This document shows positions 34,793 to 42,043 of a stretch of 64,000 nucleotides of DNA, one piece after another. The DNA is from an uncultured Lachnospiraceae bacterium (lineage in GTDB: Bacteria; Bacillota; Clostridia; Lachnospirales; Lachnospiraceae), in NCBI GenBank assembly GCA_944381615.1, contig CALWLT010000028.1, positions 1 through 64,000 on the forward strand, given 5' to 3'. The notes under the pieces are model-generated. The model saw only the letters and a program-made list of their open reading frames with translations. It was not told the DNA's origin and did no database searches. Made by a program: the position numbers and the translations under genes. The stretch's first letter is position 1, and each line of letters opens with the position of its first letter.

Positions 34793-35464
34793 AGCCGCCT
34801 TCATTTTTTTCACATATTCGCCGATGTATTTCGGCGCATCCTTCCCATACCGCTCAAGCAGCCTGACAATAGCGGAGCCGACGATGACTCCATCCGAAAG
34901 ATCTGCCATGCGCCCTGCTTGCTCCGGTGTGGAAATGCCAAAGCCGATGGCGCAGGGCACCCTGGTGTTTTCTCTGACGGTTGCGACAATGGAAGCAAGG
35001 TCGGTCCTGATTTCGTTTCTTACGCCGGTCACGCCCAGGCTGGATACGATATATAAGAACCCTTCCGCTTCTTTTGCGATCCTGGCGATGCGGTTTTCGG
35101 AAGTCGGGGCGATCAGCGACACCAGATCTACGCCGTACCTGCGGCAGAACGGCAGAAATTCTTCTTTTTCCTCAAACGGCAGATCCGGCAGAATCAGTCC
35201 GTCGATCGCCACATCCTTACACCGCGAGAGGAAGCGTTCCGGGCCGTAGGAGAACACAACATTGGCGTAAGTCATAAAGACCATGGGAACGTTTATCTCG
35301 CGGCGGAGATCTTTCACAAAGGCAAAGATCTGATCGGTTGTAACGCCGCCGGTCAGCGCTCTCAGGTTTGCGCCCTGGATCACGGGCCCCTCCGCGGTGG
35401 GATCAGAGAACGGAATGCCGAGTTCAATCAGGTCCGCGCCGTTTTCCACGGCGGCGCGGATCAT
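34787..35464 (-). pseudogene. trpA: 5'-truncated tryptophan synthase alpha subunit
   Basis: 225 residues matching TrpA from the second barrel strand onward: GADLIELGIPFSDPTAEGPVIQ with the catalytic glutamate, VFMTYANVVFSYG, DGLILPDLPFEE, and SSLGVTGVR. Usual TrpA is about 258 residues; the first strand and helix (about 33 residues) are missing. In-frame codons upstream of the ATG (REAEWSF) do not resemble TrpA, and no ribosome site precedes it. No trpB or other trp gene is in the window. It is most likely a decaying fragment; expression as a shortened protein cannot be excluded. Confidence 0.78.
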
Positions 35465-35597
35465 GAAAGACCACTCTGCCTCTCACGTTTTGAGTTTTTG
35501 TCTGCCTGGAGCTTTGCAAAGGATGCGGATTTCCCGCGAATAGAACGCCGGATTTTTTCATAGATCTGGGATAGAAACGCAAGCGGGAGGCGCGCGG

Positions 35598-36260
35598 ATG
35601 TTGAATGGGCTCTGGGCGTTTATGATGCTGATCGGGCTGGTGTGGGCGGCGTTTCACGGGAATCTGGCCGCGGTAACGGAAGGCGCGGTAGCGTCGGCCG
35701 GGGAGGCGGTTACGCTGTGCCTGTCCATGCTGGGAATTATGTCCTTCTGGACGGGGATTCTGGAAGTCGGCCGGCGGGCGGGCCTGATGGAACAGCTCTC
35801 CCGCGGGCTGCGCCCGCTTCTTACTTTCTTATTTCCCAGGATTCCGGCGGGACACCCGGCGCTGCAGTCCATTTCCGTGAATATGATTGCCAATGTGCTG
35901 GGGCTCGGCTGGGCGGCCACACCGGCCGGACTCAAAGCCATGCAGGAGCTGGAGGAGCTGGAGGAGGAGCGGCGGGCGGCCTGGCAGGAGGCTGGCCCCC
36001 GGGCGATCCGGCGGGGCAGGGCGTCAAAAGGGCTTCTTCCGGGAGTCTGTCCGGTTTCGCGGGGGTGCGCGAGCGATGAGATGTGTACCTTTCTGGTCGT
36101 CAATATTTCTTCCCTGCAGCTGATCCCGGTTAATATGATTGCCTACCGGGCGCAGTACGGTTCGCAGGATCCGATGGCCGTCGTGGGCCCTGCGCTGGCG
36201 GCGACTGCCGTCAGCACGCTGGTAGGGATCCTGTTCTGCAAGATCCGAAGCGCCGTCTGA
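35598..36260 (+). CDS. spmA: Spore maturation protein A
   Basis: 220-residue membrane protein of the nucleoside-recognition/gate family; SpmA and SpmB help dehydrate the spore core in Bacillus. Hydrophobic helices include GLWAFMMLIGLVWAAFHG and VTLCLSMLGIMSFWTGILEVGRRAG, with the conserved SVNMIANVLGLGWAATPAGLKAM. A charged insert (about 118-160, ELEELEEERRAAWQEAG and an RRGR stretch) interrupts the domain before VVNISSLQLIPVNMIAYRA. spmB follows 163 bases later. Confidence 0.88.
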   Translation: MLNGLWAFMMLIGLVWAAFHGNLAAVTEGAVASAGEAVTLCLSMLGIMSFWTGILEVGRRAGLMEQLSRGLRPLLTFLFPRIPAGHPALQSISVNMIANVLGLGWAATPAGLKAMQELEELEEERRAAWQEAGPRAIRRGRASKGLLPGVCPVSRGCASDEMCTFLVVNISSLQLIPVNMIAYRAQYGSQDPMAVVGPALAATAVSTLVGILFCKIRSAV

Positions 36261-36423
36261 AGAGCGTTTCGCACCGGTCAGGCAGACAGCGGGCGGGCCT
36301 GAAAACGCCGCAAAAAGGGCCGGCGTTCACAGAATAAACAAATCTTTCTTTTATAATAATAAACGGTTTCAGAGGCGAATAGGATCTTAAGGAAAACCGC
36401 CTGCCCTGTGCCGGAGGCCGCGG

Positions 36424-36939
36424 ATGCAATGGATTTCGTTTCTCTCTGAATATCTGATTCCTCTTGTTCTGTTTTATATCACAGGATTTGCCGTTCTCCA
36501 GAAGCGGCCGGTGTTCGATGATTTTATGGAAGGCGCCCGGATGGGCCTGCGCACGGTCGTTGGGATTCTGCCGACGCTGATCGGCCTGATGACGGCGGTG
36601 GGCGTGCTGCGCGCGTCCGGATTCCTGGACGCCCTCTCCGCTCTCCTGGAGGGACCGGCGTCGGTTCTGCGGATTCCGGCGCAGGTGGTACCGGTCATTC
36701 TGGTGCGCCTGGTTTCAAGCTCGGCGGCGACGGGGCTTCTCCTGGACATTTTCCGGACGGAAGGGCCGGACTCGGCGGTCGGGATGATGGTTTCCATTCT
36801 GGAGAGCTGTACGGAGACGGTTTTTTACACGATGAGCGTCTATTTTATGGCGGTAAAAGTCACAAAAACCAGATGGACGCTGGCGGGCGCGCTGGCCGCG
36901 ACGGCAGGCGGGATCGCCGCCAGTATCTTTCTCTCGTAA
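36424..36939 (+). CDS. spmB: Spore maturation protein B
   Basis: 171-residue membrane partner of SpmA with the typical FDDFMEGARMGLRTVVGILPTLIGL and SILESCTETVFYTMSVYF. ATG 36424 has GGAGG 6 bases upstream. Together with spmA it supports endospore formation in the host. The gap before it contains an AT-rich stretch with TATAAT (36353-36358), possibly a start site for spmB alone, but the -35 is weak. Confidence 0.9.
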   Translation: MQWISFLSEYLIPLVLFYITGFAVLQKRPVFDDFMEGARMGLRTVVGILPTLIGLMTAVGVLRASGFLDALSALLEGPASVLRIPAQVVPVILVRLVSSSAATGLLLDIFRTEGPDSAVGMMVSILESCTETVFYTMSVYFMAVKVTKTRWTLAGALAATAGGIAASIFLS

Positions 36940-36975
36940 GAATTTTGTGTCTTCCTTTCGTAAGAATTTTGACGC

Positions 36976-37004
36976 TTGTCTTGCCCCGTAGAATAAGGTA
37001 TAAT
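36976..37004 (+). promoter_or_regulatory. Promoter upstream of the FabT-like gene
   Basis: TTGTCT (36976-36981), 17-base spacer, TATAAT (36999-37004). It is the best promoter-like sequence between spmB and the MarR-family gene. Confidence 0.65.
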
Positions 37005-37094
37005 GTGCACGTCAGCAGTGAGCTGTGCGGAAGCGACAGCCGGACAGACGCGCCATGCTTGCATGGGCGCGGCTGATCAGGCGGGAGCTTCCAT

Positions 37095-37311
37095 AGGGCG
37101 AACGCCCGTGAGCCCGCGGCCGAGCCGCGGGCTTGGCACAGCGAACGTTTTGTTTCGCGAAGGGCGAACGCCCGTGAGCTCGCGGCCAGGCCGCGGGCTG
37201 GCACAGCGAAGGTTTGGATTCGCGGAAGGCGAACGCCCGTGAGCTCGCGGCCGGGCCGCAGGCAGGCACAGCGAAGGTATCGGCCTGCGGCCAGGCCGCA
37301 GGCTGGCACAT
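37095..37311. repeat. 65/66-bp hairpin-rich tandem repeats
   Basis: Three copies beginning AGGGCGAACGCCCGTGAGC at 37095, 37161 and about 37226 (periods 66 and 65), plus a fourth partial copy ending in GGCACA at about 37311. Each unit carries two inverted repeats: GGGCG-AA-CGCCC and CGCGGCC...GGCCGCG. The copies differ by compensatory-looking changes within the stems (CCCGCGGC/GCCGCGGG, then GCCTGCGGCC/GGCCGCAGGC). Not a CRISPR: there are no unique spacers. Confidence 0.85.
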
Positions 37312-37389
37312 TTTACAGAAGGAATGAAACAGATGGGGTAAGGCCGGAGCGGACGCTTTTCTGTTCCGGGCAGAGTAAAGGGGAAAACG

Positions 37390-37851
37390 GTGGAGAATTA
37401 CGAGACGCTGAATAAACTGCTGGTGCAGTTGTTCCGCGATGTTACCGACATGGAGCAGAAAGGAATATCGACGCCGGAATTTGGGGATATCACAAACAAT
37501 GATCTGCATGTGATTGAGGCGATCGGCATCGGAGAGCCCAAGAACATGTCGACCATCGCCCGGGAGCTTTCCGTTACCGTGGGAACCCTGACGATCGCGA
37601 TGAACAGCCTGGTAAAAAAGGGCTATGTGGAGCGGACGAGAGGACGGGAGGACCGGAGAGTCGTCTATATTTCTCTCTCCGAGCGCGGAAGGCGGGCGTA
37701 TGAGGAGCATGCGCGTTTCCACCGGGAGATGCTCGAGAGCGTGATCGGCGAGCTGACGAAGGAAGAGCAGGACACGCTGATCCGGGCGCTTTCCCGGCTG
37801 CAGGGCTGGTTTCAGGGCAGACAGAGGCAGCGGGGGACGCAGGATTTCTGA
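37390..37851 (+). CDS. fabT: FabT-like MarR-family repressor of fatty-acid synthesis
   Basis: 153 residues. The sequence follows FabT of streptococci closely in its landmarks: NKLLVQLFRDV, ITNNDLHVIEAIG, STIARELSVTVGTLTIAMNSL, KKGYVERTRGREDRRVVYISL and the coiled C-terminal FHREMLESVI. FabT binds TTTGA-n3-TCAAA-type sites with long-chain acyl-ACP as co-repressor. Such boxes occur at the fab promoter at 16886-16918. The gene is away from the operon it probably controls. GTG 37390 is the start used here. It is followed closely by a GerMN-like lipoprotein gene. Confidence 0.75.
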   Translation: MENYETLNKLLVQLFRDVTDMEQKGISTPEFGDITNNDLHVIEAIGIGEPKNMSTIARELSVTVGTLTIAMNSLVKKGYVERTRGREDRRVVYISLSERGRRAYEEHARFHREMLESVIGELTKEEQDTLIRALSRLQGWFQGRQRQRGTQDF

Positions 37852-37889
37852 AGGTGCAAAAGGATTGAACGAGGAGGCATTGTGCAATT

Positions 37890-38417
37890 ATGAAGAGAGC
37901 AGTGGGAATACTGGCAGGAGTAATCATGGCGGCGGCCCTGGCGGCCTGTACGCCGACGAGCCGGGAGGAGGAGCATGATCATCGCTCGGAGCCGCCGGCG
38001 GGGGCGATGCAGGAATCCACGGTTGACGGCGTAGCCGAGAAGCAGAAGGAAGTGGTCGATGCGGAACCGGCGGTAACGGTCTGCATCTATTCCGTCAACG
38101 AGGACGGAACGGGCTTAAAGCAGAACATGGACGCCATCGACGGCGAGACGCTGGACGCGCAGCTTCTGCTGGATAAGATGGCGGAGCTTGGCGTCGTGGA
38201 GGACGGGATTGAGGTGCTCTCCTTTGCGGATGAGGACGGCGTGCTGACGCTGGATCTGTCTTCGCTGGAGGAGGTTTCCGACGAGCTGGTTCTGACGGCG
38301 GTGTCCAACACCTTTATCCAGAATTACGAGGCAACGGAGCTCAATCTGAGCGTCGCCGGGGAGGCGGTAAGCGAAGCGCCGCTTACGTTTGAGAGAAATT
38401 ATAAGACGATGAAATAA
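37890..38417 (+). CDS. GerMN-domain-like lipoprotein
   Basis: 175 residues. A lipoprotein signal peptide ends with LAAC (cysteine near residue 20), followed by a charged linker (REEEHDHRSEPPAG) and a single domain with VTVCIYSVNEDGTGL, LDAQLLLDKMAELGVV and a C-terminal LNLSVAGEAV. This resembles the GerMN fold of spore-germination and envelope proteins. It is placed 38 bases after the FabT-like gene and ends at a strong terminator. Function not established. Confidence 0.68.
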   Translation: MKRAVGILAGVIMAAALAACTPTSREEEHDHRSEPPAGAMQESTVDGVAEKQKEVVDAEPAVTVCIYSVNEDGTGLKQNMDAIDGETLDAQLLLDKMAELGVVEDGIEVLSFADEDGVLTLDLSSLEEVSDELVLTAVSNTFIQNYEATELNLSVAGEAVSEAPLTFERNYKTMK

Positions 38418-38491
38418 AAAAGAAGAAAGAAGCAGCAGAAAAACAAAAGGAAGACAAAAGAAAAAACCGGAAACCCGGCTGAAAAAAGGGG

Positions 38492-38541
38492 GCCGGAAGA
38501 GAACGGTGCGGAGGAATCCGCGCTGCTCTCTTCCGGCTTTT
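38492..38541. terminator. Bidirectional terminator
   Basis: GCCGGAAGAGA and TCTCTTCCGGC form an 11-base-pair stem; T-rich sequence follows on the plus strand (TTTTAC) and TTTTTT on the minus strand. It serves the GerMN-like lipoprotein gene and the convergent permease gene. Confidence 0.82.
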
Positions 38542-38624
38542 ACATTATGGCAGCAAGTTGACAGATGCTATCGTTTGTCTGCGGCAGCCGGCCGTATCAG
38601 GGCCGGCTTTGATGCCGCTGCTTT

Positions 38625-39866
38625 TTACCAGCCGGCGGGCAGAAGGCCCATGGCGCTGAAGACGGCGTAGAAAATGGTGCTGCCGTAGAGAATGATAATC
38701 ACGGCTTCCACCGGTTTGCTGGCCATCCAGCCGCAGTTCCAGACCGGTTCAAAGTCTCCGTTTTTGCGCGCGCTGTTTACCATGAACACCGGAAGGATGG
38801 CCATGATGGCGGCGCAGAAGGTACCGGAGAAGTAAATGGCGTCTACGAAGCCTACGAAGTTTCCAAACACCAGGATCAGGGGAATCGCGTAAACGACGAT
38901 CATGATCGGGATGCGGATCCGGTTGTCAGAATCCGAGCTGAACTTGAAGAAGTCCACGATGTTGGAAATCAGGGTCTGCGAAATGGGGCAGAAGCTGGTA
39001 AACATGGCGATAAGAGCAAAAATGTTTGCCATGTACATCGCCCAGGCGCCCAGCGCCCGTCCCCAGGCAATCGTTGCAACCTGCGTGATTTCGTCCGCCG
39101 GCGAGATGGCGAAGCATCCCAGCGGAACCAGGATCAGCAGGGCGGCGGTAATAATCTGTCCGATCAGCATGGCAGGCGCCAGCTTTTTCGGGTCGTGCGA
39201 AAGGCCGCGGGCCAGATCCGGTACGAGGTACTGGCCGATGTAGCTGAAGGCCGCCACGTTAAAGATCGGGATGGCGTAGCTCCAGTTGGAGACAAACAGA
39301 CGGCTTAAGTCGGCGTTTTTGCTGACGACCGAGGCGCCGCAGAGAATAATCAGCATGATCGTCATGGCGATGGACAGATATTTGCCTGCCAGACCTACGG
39401 CCTTTAAACCGAAGAAGACGACCAGGATTCCGGGAATCAGGAAGCACAGTGTGCCGACCCATCCGGGAATGCCGATCAGCGCGTTTAAAATATCGGCGCT
39501 GCCGCTGAAATAGGCGACCAGACAGCTGAAGGAATTCAGCGTCACGGCCAGGAATACCAGGATCTTGCCGATGGGGCCGACATAGCGGTCCGCGAGTCCC
39601 GGGAGCTGCATCATCGTGCGGGTGCGGAGCGCCGATTCCGCTACGTAGTACATGGAAAACAGCGTCGTGATGCCGGAGACGATCAGCCAGAACGTGATGA
39701 CCGGAAAACCGGCCAGGCGGGCGGAGTAGGCGGTGCCCAGACAGCCCGAGCCGATGCCGCAGCCGACGACGGTAAAGATAACTTCCATGGAGGTCAGCTT
39801 TTTGACCTTCAGAGCGCCTTCCTCGTACTGGCTGGCGCCTGCCGTTGTATTTGTATTTTCACTCAT
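38625..39866 (-). CDS. APC/HAAAP-like amino-acid permease
   Basis: 413 residues with about 11 transmembrane helices of the LeuT-fold APC superfamily: VIFTVVGCGIGSGCLGTAY in helix 1 with a glycine-rich unwound segment, and NVAAFSYIGQYLVPDLARG in helix 6. Substrate unknown; likely an amino acid or related amide given the co-oriented amidase gene immediately upstream on the minus strand (36 bases apart). It is the last gene of the second RpiR-amidase-transporter module. YkvI-type transport is an alternative family assignment. Confidence 0.75.
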   Translation of the reverse strand: MSENTNTTAGASQYEEGALKVKKLTSMEVIFTVVGCGIGSGCLGTAYSARLAGFPVITFWLIVSGITTLFSMYYVAESALRTRTMMQLPGLADRYVGPIGKILVFLAVTLNSFSCLVAYFSGSADILNALIGIPGWVGTLCFLIPGILVVFFGLKAVGLAGKYLSIAMTIMLIILCGASVVSKNADLSRLFVSNWSYAIPIFNVAAFSYIGQYLVPDLARGLSHDPKKLAPAMLIGQIITAALLILVPLGCFAISPADEITQVATIAWGRALGAWAMYMANIFALIAMFTSFCPISQTLISNIVDFFKFSSDSDNRIRIPIMIVVYAIPLILVFGNFVGFVDAIYFSGTFCAAIMAILPVFMVNSARKNGDFEPVWNCGWMASKPVEAVIIILYGSTIFYAVFSAMGLLPAGW

Positions 39867-39901
39867 CGATAACTCTCCTTTCCGAACTTAAAACTGTGGG
39901 A

Positions 39902-40714
39902 TCAGTATTTGTTCAGTGCGTCCATGGAGAACGTATCCTCCTTGAAATCGTTGATGTAGGGGATCCGGCTGCGGATTTCCAGGATTTCGCCCAGATCGAT
40001 CTCATGGATCAGGAGCTCTTCCTCCGTGCGGGAAGCCATGGCGCGGATTTCGCCGTCCGGTCCTACGACCATGGAGCTGCCGCAGAGGTTGTCGCCTACG
40101 GTGTTGCAGCCCGCCACGAACAGAAGGTTAAAGAGGGCGTTGGCCTGCAGGTCGACGTGCCAGCGGTGTTCCGCGGGATTAATACTCCACACGGAGCAGT
40201 CGATGATGATCTCCGCGCCCTTAAGGGCCTCGATGCGGGCTGGCTCCGGGTATTCCACGTCGTAGCAGATCAGCATGCCTACGTTGCCGAATTTCGTCTT
40301 GACGACCGGGTAGCGCTTTCCCTCGGCGAATTTGAGCTTTTCCTCGCCCCAGGAATAAACCTTGCGCATGTTCTCGATGATATTTCCGTCGTCGTCGACG
40401 AAAATACAGGAGTTATACATTTTTCCGGTTACCGGGCCTGCCTCCGGATAACCGGCGATGATGTGGATGCGTTTTTCCTGCGCCTTTTTGCGAAGCTGCT
40501 GAACGAACGGCCCGTCCTGAGGCTCCGCCAGCTGCTGCATCTGGTAAGAGGGGCAGAAATAGCCGGAATAGGCAAGCTCCGGGAAGACAACCAGATCAGC
40601 GCCGGCTTCGGCGGCCCGGTCGGTCATCTCCAGCATTTTGGCGAGGTTGGCTCTGGTGTCGCCCTGGATGGATTCAAACTGGCCCAGCGCCAGCTTTACG
40701 GTACGTTTTTTCAT
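39902..40714 (-). CDS. Nitrilase-superfamily amidase, second copy
   Basis: 270 residues from the ATG at 40714, which has AAGGAG upstream. The triad is Glu46 (VVFPELAYSGY), Lys118 (ENMRKVYSW) and Cys150 (MLICYDVEYPE). It is only distantly similar to the other amidase at 29056-29898, so the two probably differ in substrate. It sits between an RpiR-type regulator and a permease, all on the minus strand. Hydrolysis of an imported amide or carbamoyl compound is inferred. Confidence 0.87.
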   Translation of the reverse strand: MKKRTVKLALGQFESIQGDTRANLAKMLEMTDRAAEAGADLVVFPELAYSGYFCPSYQMQQLAEPQDGPFVQQLRKKAQEKRIHIIAGYPEAGPVTGKMYNSCIFVDDDGNIIENMRKVYSWGEEKLKFAEGKRYPVVKTKFGNVGMLICYDVEYPEPARIEALKGAEIIIDCSVWSINPAEHRWHVDLQANALFNLLFVAGCNTVGDNLCGSSMVVGPDGEIRAMASRTEEELLIHEIDLGEILEIRSRIPYINDFKEDTFSMDALNKY

Positions 40715-40809
40715 GAGAATGCTCCTTTCGCGGATCATAAAGATCCAGATGAGATGTTATGAAGATATATGATGGTTTCCGGCCAGGGCCCGGGGCCGAA
40801 AAAACATTT

Positions 40810-41694
40810 CTATAAGGATTCGGGAGGCTCTCTGAGGGTCTCTTCCTGGTAATAGAGCCCGATCTCGCGCCAGTAATCCTGCTTTTTGCGCAGCCGTGCA
40901 AACGAGCTTTTGAAATCCTGGCTGCTCACGAGCGCCAGAATCACGGAGAGCAGGCTGACGGAAGGCGCGGAGTTGTCGGCAAAAAACAGCTTTTCGTCGT
41001 GCGTGTACAGGCTTACCGAGGCCCGCACGGCCAGCGGCGACAGCGGCGAATTGGTAATCGCGATGCCGCGCGCCCCGCGGCTTATGGCGGCGTCCAGGAA
41101 ACGGACGGTCGCGGCCGGATAGGGCGGAAAGCTGATGGCGACAAGGACGTCGTTTTCCGACGCGGTACCGAGCATGTCAAAGGACGGGTTGTGCGTCGCG
41201 TCCAGGAGGAATACATTTTCCCGGATCCAGCACAGCGTGCTGGCGAAATAGCAGGCGATGCCGTATTCACTGTGGGTTCCCGCCACGAAGACCTGGCGCG
41301 CGTTGCTGATCCATTCTACGGCCCGCTTCAAATCGCGCTCCTGAATGGATGCCAGCGTCTGTTCGATGCTGCGGATATCGGTGTGCATGGAACGGATGAC
41401 GGTCTGCATCATGGTGCTATGGTGCTTCAGATCCCCGGTGCGCAGCAGCCGGTCCGTCTGAGACAGGCGGCTCTGCAGGACGTTTTGCAGATCCTGCTGC
41501 AGCTCGGAATAGCGCTGGTACCCCATATGGTTGGCGAAACGGACGACCGTGGCCTGGCTGACGTCGCTGGCCTCGGCCAGTTTTTCCGCAGTCATGAATG
41601 CGGCCTTGTCATAATCAGTCAGAATATACTGCGCTACCATTCGCTGGCGGGCGCTCAGCCTGCTCAGACTCTGCCGGATTCGTTCCAGTATCAT
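40810..41694 (-). CDS. MurR/RpiR-family transcriptional regulator, second copy
   Basis: 294 residues. The N-terminal helix-turn-helix (MTAEKLAEASDVSQATVVRFANHMGYQRYSELQ) and the SIS domain (VFVAGTHSEYGIACYFAS, VLVAISFPPYPAATVRFLD, GIAITNSPLSPLA) are clear. It heads the module RpiR-amidase-permease on the minus strand; the 95-base gap to the amidase gene suggests either co-transcription or a regulated second promoter. The upstream gap carries its own promoter. Confidence 0.86.
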   Translation of the reverse strand: MILERIRQSLSRLSARQRMVAQYILTDYDKAAFMTAEKLAEASDVSQATVVRFANHMGYQRYSELQQDLQNVLQSRLSQTDRLLRTGDLKHHSTMMQTVIRSMHTDIRSIEQTLASIQERDLKRAVEWISNARQVFVAGTHSEYGIACYFASTLCWIRENVFLLDATHNPSFDMLGTASENDVLVAISFPPYPAATVRFLDAAISRGARGIAITNSPLSPLAVRASVSLYTHDEKLFFADNSAPSVSLLSVILALVSSQDFKSSFARLRKKQDYWREIGLYYQEETLREPPESL

Positions 41695-41756
41695 TCAGAT
41701 TCCCCCCTTACGGCGAAGTGTTTTCCCTTTTGTTTCCAGAATAAAATGCACACTTC

Positions 41757-41785
41757 TTATCATAGAGGAAGCAGATGCCTGTCAA
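41757..41785 (-). promoter_or_regulatory. Promoter of the second RpiR module
   Basis: On the minus strand TTGACA (plus 41780-41785), 17-base spacer, TGATAA (plus 41757-41762), 63 bases upstream of the regulator start codon. Confidence 0.65.
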
Positions 41786-42004
41786 AAAGAGATATAATTT
41801 TTAGGTATCCCGGTTACAGGTTTGATTATAGTGAACGGTTTTGAAGGGGACAAGTTCACCGGCGTTTTAGACAGAATCGCAGATTTTCCAAAAACAGGAT
41901 ATAAAAACTGTGCAGAATGCACAAAAACAGAATGATTTCCTTGCAAAACAGAACATTTCTCGATAAAAGACGTGAATGAAGGGCATGAAAAAAATTCAAA
42001 ACGC

Positions 42005-42032
42005 AAAAAACGCCGCGGGATCCCCCGCGGCG
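42005..42032 (-). terminator. Terminator of the DUF885 gene
   Basis: On the minus strand CGCCGCGG and CCGCGGCG form an 8-base-pair stem followed by TTTTTT, 12 bases after the stop codon. Confidence 0.88.
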
Positions 42033-42043
42033 CGGCCGCCGTC

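Larger units (their letters stand above)
36940..37389 (+). other. Long leader region of the FabT-like gene
   Basis: 450 bases between spmB and the MarR-family gene without a convincing gene. It holds a promoter (36976-37004) and a hairpin-rich tandem repeat array (37095-37311). The leader RNA would be about 380 bases and strongly structured. No FabT-type box is seen here. Confidence 0.6.
41695..42043. other. Intergenic region between RpiR and DUF885 genes
   Basis: 349 bases with no gene. It contains the RpiR promoter on the minus strand (TTGACA/TGATAA at plus 41757-41785), a small hairpin TGTGCA-GAA-TGCACA (41909-41923) followed on the minus strand by TTTTT, and the DUF885 terminator. Confidence 0.6.

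Noticed and set aside
34787..35500. Frameshift restoring full-length trpA
   Set aside because: No frame upstream of 35464 on the minus strand encodes the missing N-terminal strand, so truncation rather than frameshift is the simpler reading.
37095..37311. Possible CRISPR array
   Set aside because: The units are directly adjacent and nearly whole-length repeats, with no unique spacers and no cas genes nearby.
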